The notes under the pieces were generated by a model, which had not been told where the DNA came from, did no database searches, and saw only the letters and a program-made list of their open reading frames with translations. The translations under genes and the position numbers were made by a program. From Phragmites australis (lineage: Eukaryota; Streptophyta; Magnoliopsida; Poales; Poaceae): a DNA stretch of 64,000 nt. Position 1 is the first letter of the stretch, and every line of letters starts with the position of its first letter. This document shows positions 10,997-21,000 of this stretch, piece after piece. The stretch is from positions 36,459,501 through 36,523,500 of the forward strand of contig NC_084929.1 of the NCBI RefSeq assembly GCF_958298935.1. The letters are read 5' to 3'.

Positions 10997-13492
10997 CTAT
11001 TTGCTGCCCAGGTCGCTGCCGATACGGACAACCTGGGTAGCGTCTTCGCCCACCTTGACCTCCTTCGTTGGAACAGTCGTGTCGGCGGCGAGTCGGGGTC
11101 TGGATGAAGAGGGTCCCGGGCCCCCTGAAGAGCCATCAGCCTCGGCTTGCGCTGAGACTAGGGCCATGTAGGTTTGTTCGGCGCAGGAGACAGCGCCACC
11201 GGAGTCAGCGATCACGGAGATAGAGCCTGCGGGGCCGGGCATCTTAACCGTAAGGTATGCATAATGCACGGCCATCATGAACTTGGCGAGTGCCGGACGC
11301 CCGAGGATGGCGTTGTAGGGGAGAGGGAGCTCCGCGACATCGAAGAGGACGCACTCCGTACGAAAGTTGTCCCGGCTCCCGAACGTGACAGGCAACTCAA
11401 CCTGCCCGAGGGGCAGGGAGTGCCCGGGCGTTACTCCACAGAAGGGGAGCGACGGCTTTAGGCGTCGGGAAGGTACTTGCAGCTTCTCAAAAACCTCTTT
11501 GGAAAGGAGGTTGAGGCCGGCACCATCGTCGATCAGCACTCTGCCGACTTTGACATTGCAGACAGTGGGAGATACGACCAGAGGTAGCCGCCCCACAGCT
11601 GCAGTACTGACGGGGTGGTCGGCCATGCTGAACGTGATCGGAGCATCCGACCACCTCAGGGGTCTTGCGGCCTCCTCGCTCGGGGTTGCCGAGCATACTT
11701 CGCGCCGCATGACCTTGATGCCACGGCGCGAGCAGGGTGTGTAGGCGCCTCCGTCGATGAAGGCAACCGTATGCTCGGGCTCCTGGAAACCGAGCTCGGC
11801 ATTGTTGGGAATGACCTCGGTATTGCCTCCCCCGCGAGACTCGTCGCGCTCCCTCTGGCGCTGCTCCACGAGTCCCTTGACCGTACGACACTCTGTGAGG
11901 TCGTGCCATCTGGTCAGGTGTATGGGACACCATTTACCTGGCTCGGGCCCCGTGGGAGCGGGGACCCTTGCTGGAATAGGAGCCCGGCCAGGGGCCGGGG
12001 TTCTTGCTGGAGCTGACGCCCTAGCCGGCGCTGGGGCCCTGACGGGCGCAGAGGCCCGGAGAGGAGCCCGAGCAGGGGCCTTGACGGGGCGCCGATCGGC
12101 ACCCGGCCGACGCTCTTGCCGGCGATCGGGCTCTTGCGGCTCCCCGTGAGCGGGGGTTTGAGCTAGCTCAACGGGAGCAGCCTCGCGCTTCCTCCTCTTT
12201 TTCTTTTCCCGCTTATCAGAGCGGGAAGAACTTGGTCGATCGGAAGCGGGGCGAGGAGCATGCCATGCCCTGGCCTCCGCAGCTTTGGCGCACTTATCGG
12301 CCAGTGCGAAAAGTTCCGCAGGGGTCTCGATCTCGTGCGTACCTAGCTTCTCGAGCATCCGCTCATCACGTACGCCCTGCCGAAAAGCAACAATAACAGC
12401 ATGGGGGGCCACTCGCGGAATAGTGTTGCGAACCTGGCTGAAACGCTGTATGAATCGACGCAGCGTCTCCCCTTCCTGCTGTTGGACGGCGTGGAGGTCG
12501 CACTCCAGCCCGGGACGTGCGAACGTACCCTGAAAGTTGGCCACAAATTGGTGGCACAAGTCGTCCCAGGAGCTGATAGATCCCGGGGGTAAGTTCATAA
12601 GCCAGGAGCGGGCGGAACCCCTCAAGGCAACATGAAAATAATTTACCATCACCTTTTCGCTGCCTCCGGCCGCTTGGACGGCCGTCGTGTAGATCTGGAG
12701 GAACTCGACGGGGTCGATGGACCCGTCGTACTTCTCCGGCAGCTCGGGGCGGAACTTGGAAGGCCACCTCACCCGACGGAGCTCGGTGGTGAAGGCACGG
12801 CAACCGGTGCCGTACCCCGCAGCACGAGCGGGGGTTCTTGGTGGAGAGGAACGGCGAGCCGGGGATCCCCGGTGGTCGTGGACCGGGAGAGAGGAAGCTT
12901 GGTCCTCTGCCCCAACCCCCTGCCGGGTCTCCCGCTGGCGCTCGAGAGTGACCCGGGCATCCTCGTGGCCCCTTCGCTCGTCGAGACGCAAACGGAGGTC
13001 CCGGGCCTCGGATACGTCCTGGGGGATGGCGCTCCGCCTGGAGGCCCCTCGGCCCGTGCGGGTGTTGCCCGCTGAGGAGCCGACTCTGGCGGCGCCGCGC
13101 TGAAAAGTGGCGCGAGGGCTCTCGACCTGCACCTGGCGACGAGCGGTGCCGACCAAAGCGGCGATATCTTGCATCCACCGGCCTTCCGGAGTGTTTGGCG
13201 TGGCCCGAATGGGAGGGTGCCTGAGGAGGGCTTGCGCTGCAAGCAAGGCGCTCCCTGGGCTGGCCTCACTAAAAGCTAGCCTGCGCCGGGGCGGCGCTCG
13301 ACGTGATCCAAAGGCGGACCTAGCGGCCGGGGCCCCGACCATCTGCTGGGGGTCGGAGAGTACGCCGGCAGCGGCGGCGCTGATGGGCCCAGCGCCCTGA
13401 TCCCCTTGGGCGGGAAAAACCTCTTGGTCGTGGGGCGGCGTTCCGTTACTGGAAGTGGAGCCGGAACGCTGGAGACGGTGCCCACCGGCCAT
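10997..13492 (-). CDS. Tat element gag and aspartic protease polyprotein
   Basis: 831 codons from the first ATG inside the element (13492) to TAG at 10997-10999. The open frame runs on upstream into the LTR, but that part would be untranslated, so I chose the internal ATG. Order: low-complexity Arg/Ser-rich N-terminus; gag core with EKYDGSIDPVEFLQIY and FHVALRGSARSWL; a basic KREKKKRRKR patch; an Ala-Pro-Arg repeat tract; a zinc knuckle of type C-x2-H-x4-H-x4-C (CPIH...H...C) instead of the usual CCHC; then a protease with LIDDGAGLNLL as the active-site loop. Gag forms the particle that packages RNA, and the protease processes the polyproteins. The frame is intact. Pol follows in the same frame after the amber stop. 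Confidence 0.9.
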   Translation of the reverse strand: MAGGHRLQRSGSTSSNGTPPHDQEVFPAQGDQGAGPISAAAAGVLSDPQQMVGAPAARSAFGSRRAPPRRRLAFSEASPGSALLAAQALLRHPPIRATPNTPEGRWMQDIAALVGTARRQVQVESPRATFQRGAARVGSSAGNTRTGRGASRRSAIPQDVSEARDLRLRLDERRGHEDARVTLERQRETRQGVGAEDQASSLPVHDHRGSPARRSSPPRTPARAAGYGTGCRAFTTELRRVRWPSKFRPELPEKYDGSIDPVEFLQIYTTAVQAAGGSEKVMVNYFHVALRGSARSWLMNLPPGSISSWDDLCHQFVANFQGTFARPGLECDLHAVQQQEGETLRRFIQRFSQVRNTIPRVAPHAVIVAFRQGVRDERMLEKLGTHEIETPAELFALADKCAKAAEARAWHAPRPASDRPSSSRSDKREKKKRRKREAAPVELAQTPAHGEPQEPDRRQERRPGADRRPVKAPARAPLRASAPVRAPAPARASAPARTPAPGRAPIPARVPAPTGPEPGKWCPIHLTRWHDLTECRTVKGLVEQRQRERDESRGGGNTEVIPNNAELGFQEPEHTVAFIDGGAYTPCSRRGIKVMRREVCSATPSEEAARPLRWSDAPITFSMADHPVSTAAVGRLPLVVSPTVCNVKVGRVLIDDGAGLNLLSKEVFEKLQVPSRRLKPSLPFCGVTPGHSLPLGQVELPVTFGSRDNFRTECVLFDVAELPLPYNAILGRPALAKFMMAVHYAYLTVKMPGPAGSISVIADSGGAVSCAEQTYMALVSAQAEADGSSGGPGPSSSRPRLAADTTVPTKEVKVGEDATQVVRIGSDLGSK

Positions 13493-13539
13493 CTTTTCCT
13501 GTGGAGAAAAAAGGGAAACAAACAATCTAGGGATATTCC

Positions 13540-13557
13540 CCCCTACCTGGCGCGCCA
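13540..13557 (-). other. Primer binding site of the young Tat element
   Basis: Two bases inside the 5' LTR the minus strand reads TGGCGCGCCAGGTAGGGG. It begins with TGG, as expected for pairing to a tRNA CCA end, and the second copy of the family has a near-identical site at 55453-55470. I do not assign the tRNA. Confidence 0.75.
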
Positions 13558-13951
13558 GCTGTCGGAGAGTGAACTCCTGTCGCAGGGATCCCGAGAGACC
13601 CCTCTTTAGAGATTCGGCCGGGGGGATGATCCTAGAAAAGCTTGTACGGGAAAAAAGCGGGAACGGAAGTAAATGCGCTGGCTTGCGGGTACACCGGGTT
13701 TTTGAACAGGTTCGGGCCGCGCGGGGGCGTAACACCCTACTCCTGTATGAGTGTTATATCTATCCTTGAAGGGGATCCTTCAAGGATATATCTGGTTCTC
13801 CAAGGAGAGCTGTTTACAAAGAGCTGGAGGCTCTTATGTTCTAGCTAGCTGGTCTCTTGATCGTCTTGTGATCGGGGGCTGTTGTTTTCTTGTTCTTCGA
13901 CTGACTCTCTTCTTCTCTTTTTCTTTTGGTTCGGTGTCCTCCATCCTTTCC

Positions 13952-13958
13952 TTTTATA
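13952..13958 (-). promoter_or_regulatory. TATA box of the Tat 5' LTR promoter
   Basis: On the minus strand the sequence reads CTATAAAAGG, a consensus plant TATA box. It lies about 390 bp before the LTR end, which predicts transcription starting near 13925. The start site itself is inferred. Confidence 0.75.
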
Positions 13959-14453
13959 GATGCGCCGACCTCGACATATCCTGAATGGGAAAGAGGGGAC
14001 GCGAATGCCCAGGTGCCACGGAGAAAGGCGTAATCATTTCATTTTGGCGAAGTGACAGGGGCGGTGGAGGAAGGCGGCGTGCATTCGACCACCAGCCGCT
14101 GCGGAAGCTTCGGGGTGCTCTGAAAAGGGCCCACCGGACAGCCTCAGAGGTGCCCGGTGCGCCCACCCTGTCTTGTTCTCCTGCCAGGGCAGGGTGGCAG
14201 GCCGAGCGCTTCGATTCTGGCGACGTTATCCCGAGGCGCGCAGGCGAAAACGGGACGGGACCCGTGCATTTAATGGACCCACGCCCCCCTGCCATTGCAT
14301 GGCAGGGTCTGACACTGGGGCGTGGGCAGCCGAGAATGTCAGGATGTCAGAATGTCAGGCCACGCGCGCCTATTAAATGCGGCATCGGGCCCTTGACTGG
14401 ATGACACCCTGACGACGGGGCCCTTCGAGTCTTTGAACGAGCTTGCGCGAACC

Positions 14454-15100
14454 TTCGGGGGACCGAGTCCTCGGGGGCTGCCACGTGCAGCCCCGAGCAC
14501 TCTCTCCCGAGCACTTCAGCGGGACCCTCGGGGCACCGAGTCCTCGGGGGCTGCCACGTGCAGCCCCGAGCACTCTCTCCCGAGCACTTCAGCGGGACCT
14601 TCGGGGCACCGAGTCCTCGGGGGCTGCCACGTGCAGCCCCGAGCACTCTCTCCCGAGCACTTCAGCGGGACCTTCGGGGCACCGAGTCCTCGGGGGCTGC
14701 CACGTGCAGCCCCGAGCACTCTCTCCCGAGCACTTCAGCGGGACCTTCGGGGCACCGAGTCCTCGGGGGCTGCCACGTGCAGCCCCGAGCACTCTCTCCC
14801 GAGCACTTCAGCGGGACCTTCGGGGCACCGAGTCCTCGGGGGCTGCCACGTGCAGCCCCGAGCACTCTCTCCCGAGCACTTCAGCGGGACCTTCGGGGCA
14901 CCGAGTCCTCGGGGGCTGCCACGTGCAGCCCCGAGCACTCTCTCCCGAGCACTTCAGCGGGACCTTCGGGGCACCGAGTCCTCGGGGGCTGCCACGTGCA
15001 GCCCCGAGCACTCTCTCCCGAGCACTTCAGCGGGACCTTCGGGGCACCGAGTCCTCGGGGGCTGCCACGTGCAGCCCCGAGCACTCTCTCCCGAGCACTC
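14454..15100. repeat. 73-bp tandem repeat array with G-box cores (right LTR)
   Basis: Same nine-unit array as 3926-4572, with the same copy number and variants. It lies in U3 upstream of the TATA box in element sense, where enhancer elements are expected. Confidence 0.95.
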
Positions 15101-15191
15101 TGTTTCTACCTATCTTGCAGGGTGGTGATATGTGGTGGACGGCCGGTCTGGCCTCGGGACTTAGGGACCCCTGGTTCTAAATACACCGACA

Positions 15192-15196
15192 ATATC
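15192..15196. other. Target site duplication, right copy (ATATC)
   Basis: Matches 3027-3031 exactly and flanks the nested gypsy element. Confidence 0.95.
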
Positions 15197-15468
15197 CTTT
15201 TCCTCGGATCCAAAAAATCAAGGTAAACTCTGCCAATTTTTTTTAATATCTATAACTTGTGTTATTTATCTTCTCTTTAATCTTATGGGCACATATGTAG
15301 GGGAGTTTACCTTAACATGAGTTTTTGATGGCATTTATATGCTTTAATTTTATATTCTTGAAATTCTTGCTATGGAAACTCACCATCGTGTCTTCTTTAT
15401 GTCATGTGCTAAAAGTGGGCTCAAAACTTAATTCACATTACTTCTTAGTGTTATTGTCATCAATTACC

Positions 15469-15483
15469 AAAAAGGGGAGGGAT
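15469..15483 (+). other. Polypurine tract of the copia element
   Basis: AAAAAGGGGAGGGAT immediately before the TGAAGCATC start of the 3' LTR. Confidence 0.8.
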
Positions 15484-17005
15484 TGAAGCATCTAGGCCCT
15501 TAATTCGTATTTTGGTAATTAATGACAATAAGAAATTTGCAGACTAACATGTTTATTTGAGTTATGAAAAGATTAGTCACAAAGGTGTTGCGAAGCTAGA
15601 AGAAGCATATGTGAAAAATATGAAAATGGCTCAAGGTAAAGGTATAATTGTAGGGCATTGTCTTTTGCCGGTCAAAGAAGATTAGAGAAGAAAATTGACC
15701 AGATTGATAGGATAAGTGTTGTACTATTAATAGGGGTTAATGTGCGTTTACTTGAGACATCTATAGTGCCACAATTACTCAAACTTGCATTTCATATAGA
15801 GTGTGAAATTTAGTTTGAGAGAAACCAAAGAAAGACTGTCTTTGGGGTGTTCCCGAGTTGTGGCGGTCTGACCGCCGAAACGGCTGGTCTAACTGATGTA
15901 TAGCAAAGGCTGTTCTGTTCAAGTTTCAAGTGTCATGGTCTGACTAAAGGGCTTTGTTGGTCTGGCCGCTGTATAACCATATTTGAGATATGTTCGGATC
16001 TCAGTCAAGGTCTGACCGTGGTGCAGCCTGGTCTAACTGCCAAGGAACAGAGGGGTTCAGACCCTCTACTCTAGCTGGCGGTCTGACTGTCTAGGAACAG
16101 AGAGTTTTGGCACTCTATTCTCTGCTTGTGGTCTGACCAAGAGGGTTGGCTGTATGACTGCTAACTTATGTCAGAAGTCATCATCACGACTTTATAGCCA
16201 TTGAATGGCTGGTGGTCTGACTGCCAGTTGACCTGCGGTCTGACCGCCAGTGCCGTAGAGGTGTCAAATCAACAGAAACAGTCACATTTTTTAGTGTGGC
16301 CTGTATATAGTCGCTTGGCTGGTTCAAGTGAGCTCTGTAGCACTTCACTACAATACATTTGAGCTGTTACTTTCCTCCTTTCTCTCTCTCTCTCTCTTGG
16401 CTTAGTGGTTGTATTTTTAAGAGTGTGAGAGCATCTAGCGCATAACTTTGAAGAGTGTGAGCATTGAGACACTAGTGATGCTCTTGGAGGTTGCCGCATC
16501 CTAGATGGCTTAGAGGTTGTTGTGTTGTTAAGCCCTTCAAAGAAGATTGTGAAGGAACCACGACGGTGATTGTGAGAGGCTTTGAGCACGCATTGCTGGA
16601 GAGGCAAAGTGTTACTCTAGTGGAATCGATATTGAGTAGTTCTTATTCTATTCTGGCTTAAGATTAAGTTGCTCGGTGCGAGGCATTTCTCGTGTGAGAA
16701 TTAGATACTTGATAGAGAAATGGTTAGAAGTTTGAACTCACCTCAACGTGGATTAGTGTGATCGGCAAATCACCGATACCACAGGATAAATTTTGTGTGT
16801 CATCTTTTAAACAATTTATTTTATACAATTTATCTTCTTAGAATATAAATTGTTGCATATCACCCTAGTATTGCAAATCTTGACATAGCTCTTAATTATT
16901 TTTATATTGCTCTAGTGATCTTTAGTTTGTTTCTGTAAATTTTTTTATCGCTTAGAAATTAGTTTTAAAACCACCTATTCACCCCTCTCTAATCGGTATC
17001 CTACA
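15484..17005 (+). repeat. 3' LTR of the SIRE-like copia element
   Basis: Starts TGAAGCATCTAGGCCC next to the polypurine tract and ends near CCTCTCTAATCGGTATCCTACA. Between 15860 and 16255 it carries many variants of GGTCTGACYGCC, and a CT microsatellite at about 16378-16400. No gene. The right edge is uncertain by about 10 bp. Confidence 0.75.
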
Positions 17006-18065
17006 TACTACAATCACTCCCACATAATCACTCTGAAAACTGAAAACTGCAAGCTGTCATTTGACAGAGTTCCCGCTGATTATACTCCGAGAGTTGGTTT
17101 AGAAGCTCTGCCAAATAGATCCCTAGCGGGCACCAGGTGGACGATCAGGATCAAGATAGATTGTGATCCGAGCGAAATGGATTGCCGATAAGTTTTCTAC
17201 CTCGAAAGGGATTGGAAAGTGGACCGACCAACCTACTCTTGAAAGAAGAGAAATAAAGGAGCTAGGCCAATATCACTTCAGTCACTAATCAAGGCATATT
17301 TACCTTACCTCGATGCCCAACAAGTGCAATATTTTCTTGACATGAAAGTGCATTGCCTATATAAAAAAAAAAGAGTGAATCGCACAGAAAACCATGTTTT
17401 GAAGTAATTGCATCAGATTTAAGTATTGGTTGCACGATGAACCAAGTTTTAGCCTAAGAATTATCACTTTGCACCATCTTTTAAGATAATGTGGCCTTGA
17501 TTACACATACGGTTTGAGTGTGCCATATGGGCCGCCACAAGTGCAGTTCACATGGCAGGGGATGTAGACCATCCGGTGGGCAAAAATGAAGCCAAGCAAA
17601 AAATGGCAATAACACAAGCATGTTAAGATAATATGCCTGTGTTGCTGCCATTTTTCTCCGTGACATTTTTGCATTCGTACTCTAACCGTGCTAGGCAAGA
17701 GTAAGTAGGAAAACCAAACATATCCATCATCGCCGGTAGGACAGGACAGCAGTGAGCAGAAATAAGAACGTTAAAAGAAAATCTGTGAGAAACACCACAA
17801 CAAACTTGAGGCTTCAATGCCTTCACATATTATCAAGCTTGGCAGCATACAAAAAATTCTTTTATTTTGTTTTCTTTGTGGTACTAGTCTTACAATTATA
17901 GAGCTCCATTTCGGAGGAGCCTCACTCGAACAGTTAAATAATTTCAACCCCATTCATGTTATTAACATGGTAGTACTTACATATCAGCAGTAATACTGAT
18001 GAACTAGTGAGTGATACTAGCCTAGTCTAGTAGCCAACAAAACAAAAAAAAGAACAATGGTGGTC
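17006..18065. other. Intergenic DNA and 3' flank of CSTF77
   Basis: AT-rich DNA between the copia LTR and the CstF77 stop codon. It must contain the 3' untranslated region and polyadenylation site of the minus-strand gene, which I cannot place with confidence. No gene is seen. Confidence 0.6.
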
Positions 18066-21000
18066 CTAGTCTGTGCTGGCAGACTGGTCCCCGGAAAAGG
18101 CGCTTCCACCGCCAGAGAACGAGAACGCCGATGACCCAGACTGCGAAGCAGCAGCAGCACCCAGGCCACGGCTCCTCTGAATCTGCCGAAGCCTGAATAT
18201 GTCTCGTGGCACTGCTGCTCGGCTCTGCGCCGTTGCCGCATCCTCTTCCTCCTGCCCCCCTTTCCCTGCATTCAATAGTACTTAATTGAGCACCTCAGAC
18301 TTCATCACAGACAAGAAAACGAGGCAGGTAGACAGAGAGATTACTCTCGATATCCTTCCTTCTCGTGGATTGGCCATCTCTTGGAGGTCTATGAACAGAT
18401 CCATTCTGGTTCAGTCCTGATTTGCCGAGGTCACTCGTGCCAGCTGCTTTCCCAACATTCTGCGCAACCGGCAATGTGCTCTGCAGCAGCACGCTAAGCA
18501 CCACATCAATATCTGGCGATGGTCCTGACAAGACGAAATGGACACATTCACAGCCATATTACAGCGCCTCGTATTTTTCATTTTCATCATCAACTCAAAA
18601 CAGACCATAGGTAAACCTTTGGCTGTTCATGTCATGCAAATGGGAGGCCCTCAATCATATGCTTAGGCAATAATGTTGACAGGAGTGAGTACCTTCAATA
18701 GCAGGCAAATTCTTGATGAAAGACATTGTCGATGAAGAAAGCATTTTGAGTGTTTCTTCAACATCCTTGGTGTACCCACTGGTACTGGCTGAAAACTCTG
18801 GGCCTGACAAATCAACAATGCTGTCTTGTGAGTGAGATAGACAATTGCTGACTGAATAGTTTGTGAACTAAAAACTGGAACAATGAAGGGCTGTTTTTCC
18901 CCTCATAAAATAACATTACATGATTGGCATATTTAGACGTTTGCAGTAGCAGTTATATGCAATGCCAATTCCTTTATGGCATGTTTGATTGAGGGGAATT
19001 AGTGGGAGGGGATGGGACGTTAGAGGTGGCAATTTTGTAGCCTTCAGTTGGTTGGTGCACATGGGAATTGGGATTTGGAAATTTGATGATCCAACTCCCA
19101 AAGAGGGATATGGTAATTGAGGGGATCGTTGTTTAAAGAAAGATTGATACATCTCAACAGTTCATCATAACTTATGCGAGGATGATTTAGCCAATCCTCT
19201 TGGCAACCAAGGGGTTGGGACCCAAAAGCAATGTTACATGGCCAATCCCACCACAAACCCCCTCCTCTAAAATCGCATTCACATTCCCAAGCTGCCAAAC
19301 ACAGCATAATGATAATACCTCAAAAACACGGAAAGGAATGGAATCCTGCTTATCTTTATCTAGCCTAAGATCTTCAGAAGTTCTAGGGTACAGTAAAATT
19401 ATTAATACAAATACCTTTCATCTGTTTAGGGTCATAAATAACCATTTGAGAAGTCTCAGGACGGACAATTTTTTCAGATTGTGGCAACAACTTCGCATTT
19501 GCACTAATTCCGGCAGAAACTTTATCTGAGCCAGAAAAAGTAAACGCTATCAGCAATATTGTCATACACGTTAACACAACCACTAATAGAAAACAGCTTA
19601 CCTGACATGCCAACCCTATTTAGCATAGTTGATTTGTAAACCTTCTTAACGATGTTTTTTGCAAGCCACTGAGATATTAAATTAAGAAAGCAGAACAAGT
19701 GAGGCTTCTCAATGGAAATCAAACATTAAGTCTGTAAATATCTGCATAGGAAATATTAAGCAGCAAAACATTAATACATTCTTGAACCAATAATAATTGA
19801 AGGACTACATCCAAGTTGGAAATCATATTACTGAGACAAGAAATAGATTCCCCTTTTTTTCGATTTATGGGTGTGCTTGCAAAGCACATACTCTAGCACC
19901 TTTAGCACATACCCTAATTTGAAGTCTATACCTTCCAATTGTTGCTGGAAGTTTGCAGAATCACTGCTGAGGCAGGCCATATATGTTCAAATGTATAATT
20001 CACGCAAACTTGTGATTCAACTAATATTAAGAGCTTAGTCGAAACAGCCTGATTCATTCAGTGCTCAGATAAATTTAAAGACCACACATTTGGCTTGGAG
20101 ATACACTAAGATCAACTGAACTTTAATTTAATGAATACGTTTTTTAGGAAAGACTTAAAGAATTGTTTAGCTTGTGGGTGGATTCCAAATTTGACCCAGA
20201 GTTCTAAACACAATTGCTTATGTATAGATCGTGCAAGGTTAATGTATAAGTTGGGTAGTGCAGACCTCTTGTCTTGCTAGGTAATCCAATTCTTTTGATG
20301 AACATGGCCAAAGATTCATATAACTGTATCGAGAAACTACGTCATAAAGTGTGTTTTCCAGTGCAGATAAGACGTCTTCTGATGTCCTAGATAAAGCCTC
20401 CTTCCTTCTTTGTTCCACCTGAGGAAACACAATTTTAAAGAAGAATCCCATGCAAAAATTGTAGTTTTTTTCAGGAAAGATATAAATAAGATTTGTAAAC
20501 ATGAAAAGGACAAAAGAAACAGAGAATTAGCAAGCCCTCAATTGGATGGGAATGATCAGGACTCAAGATCGGGGAAAAGAAGTTGAAATGATATTGAGAG
20601 AGCAGGACCACACATGCATATTACTTAGCAACAAACAAAAGATAAAATTAAAAAAAAACGATGCAATTGGCTGTATAGTGGATTGGATAAATGAGAGCAC
20701 AGAACAATAGTACATAAATGAAAAGGAAAAAATGCACAGGACCAACCTGCAGTTTCAAGCTTTCGCAAATCTCAACTAGCGGCTGAAACTAACTGAACCA
20801 TACACTGTGGTTTACTGCTGTCTCTACCATACCTGCCGACACTTCTCCATATATTATACATGGTACTATGGTTCTAACGCATTCCTTTCTGGGGAAGCTT
20901 ACTAAAAAGTGCTTTAACATACACCAGAGATGACAAGTCGAAACCACAAGTATGGAGAGCCAATCAATTTTAAAACCACAATCATGCACTTGCAAGAAGA

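Larger units (their letters stand above)
3032..15191 (-). mobile_element. Full-length Tat-lineage Ty3/gypsy retrotransposon (young insertion)
   Basis: A 12,160-bp element in minus orientation bounded by two 1632-bp LTRs with TG...CA ends and a perfect 5-bp target duplication. Order in element sense: 5' LTR (13560-15191), primer binding site, gag-protease, in-frame TAG, reverse transcriptase / degenerate RNase H / second RNase H / integrase, long non-coding region containing an opposite-strand ORF, polypurine tract, 3' LTR (3032-4663). The extra RNase H between the usual one and integrase, and the antisense ORF before the 3' LTR, are known marks of the grass Tat/Retand group. All main frames are open and the LTRs show no difference, so it inserted very recently and may be autonomous. 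Confidence 0.95.
13560..15191 (-). repeat. 5' LTR of the young Tat element
   Basis: Partner of 3032-4663, with no mismatch noticed in line-by-line reading. As the 5' LTR in element sense it holds the promoter: the repeat array (14454-15100) sits in early U3, and a TATA box lies at 13952-13958, leaving roughly 0.37 kb for R and U5 before the primer binding site. Confidence 0.95.
1..17005 (+). mobile_element. SIRE/Maximus-like Ty1/copia retrotransposon, 5' truncated by window, interrupted by gypsy insertion
   Basis: The window opens inside a copia element in plus orientation. Seen: the C-terminal RNase H end of pol (1-309), a decayed extra ORF region (about 1217-2652), then, after the 12.2-kb nested gypsy insertion (3032-15191), the remaining internal sequence (15197-15468), a polypurine tract and a 3' LTR starting TGAAGCATCTAGG at 15484. 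An additional ORF between pol and the 3' LTR and this LTR start are typical of the grass SIRE/Maximus lineage. The 5' LTR, gag and most of pol lie outside the window. The right LTR boundary (about 17005, ending CCTACA) is approximate because no second LTR is present to compare. Confidence 0.8.

Noticed and set aside
13493..13735. N-terminal extension of gag into the LTR
   Set aside because: The frame is open there but lies upstream of the primer site inside the LTR; the ATG at 13492 is conserved in the second copy (55516).
7541..15191. The young element as an Ogre-type element with a spliced gag-pol intron
   Set aside because: Only one amber codon separates the frames, in phase and without a visible intron; I therefore favour readthrough, though RNA data could change this.
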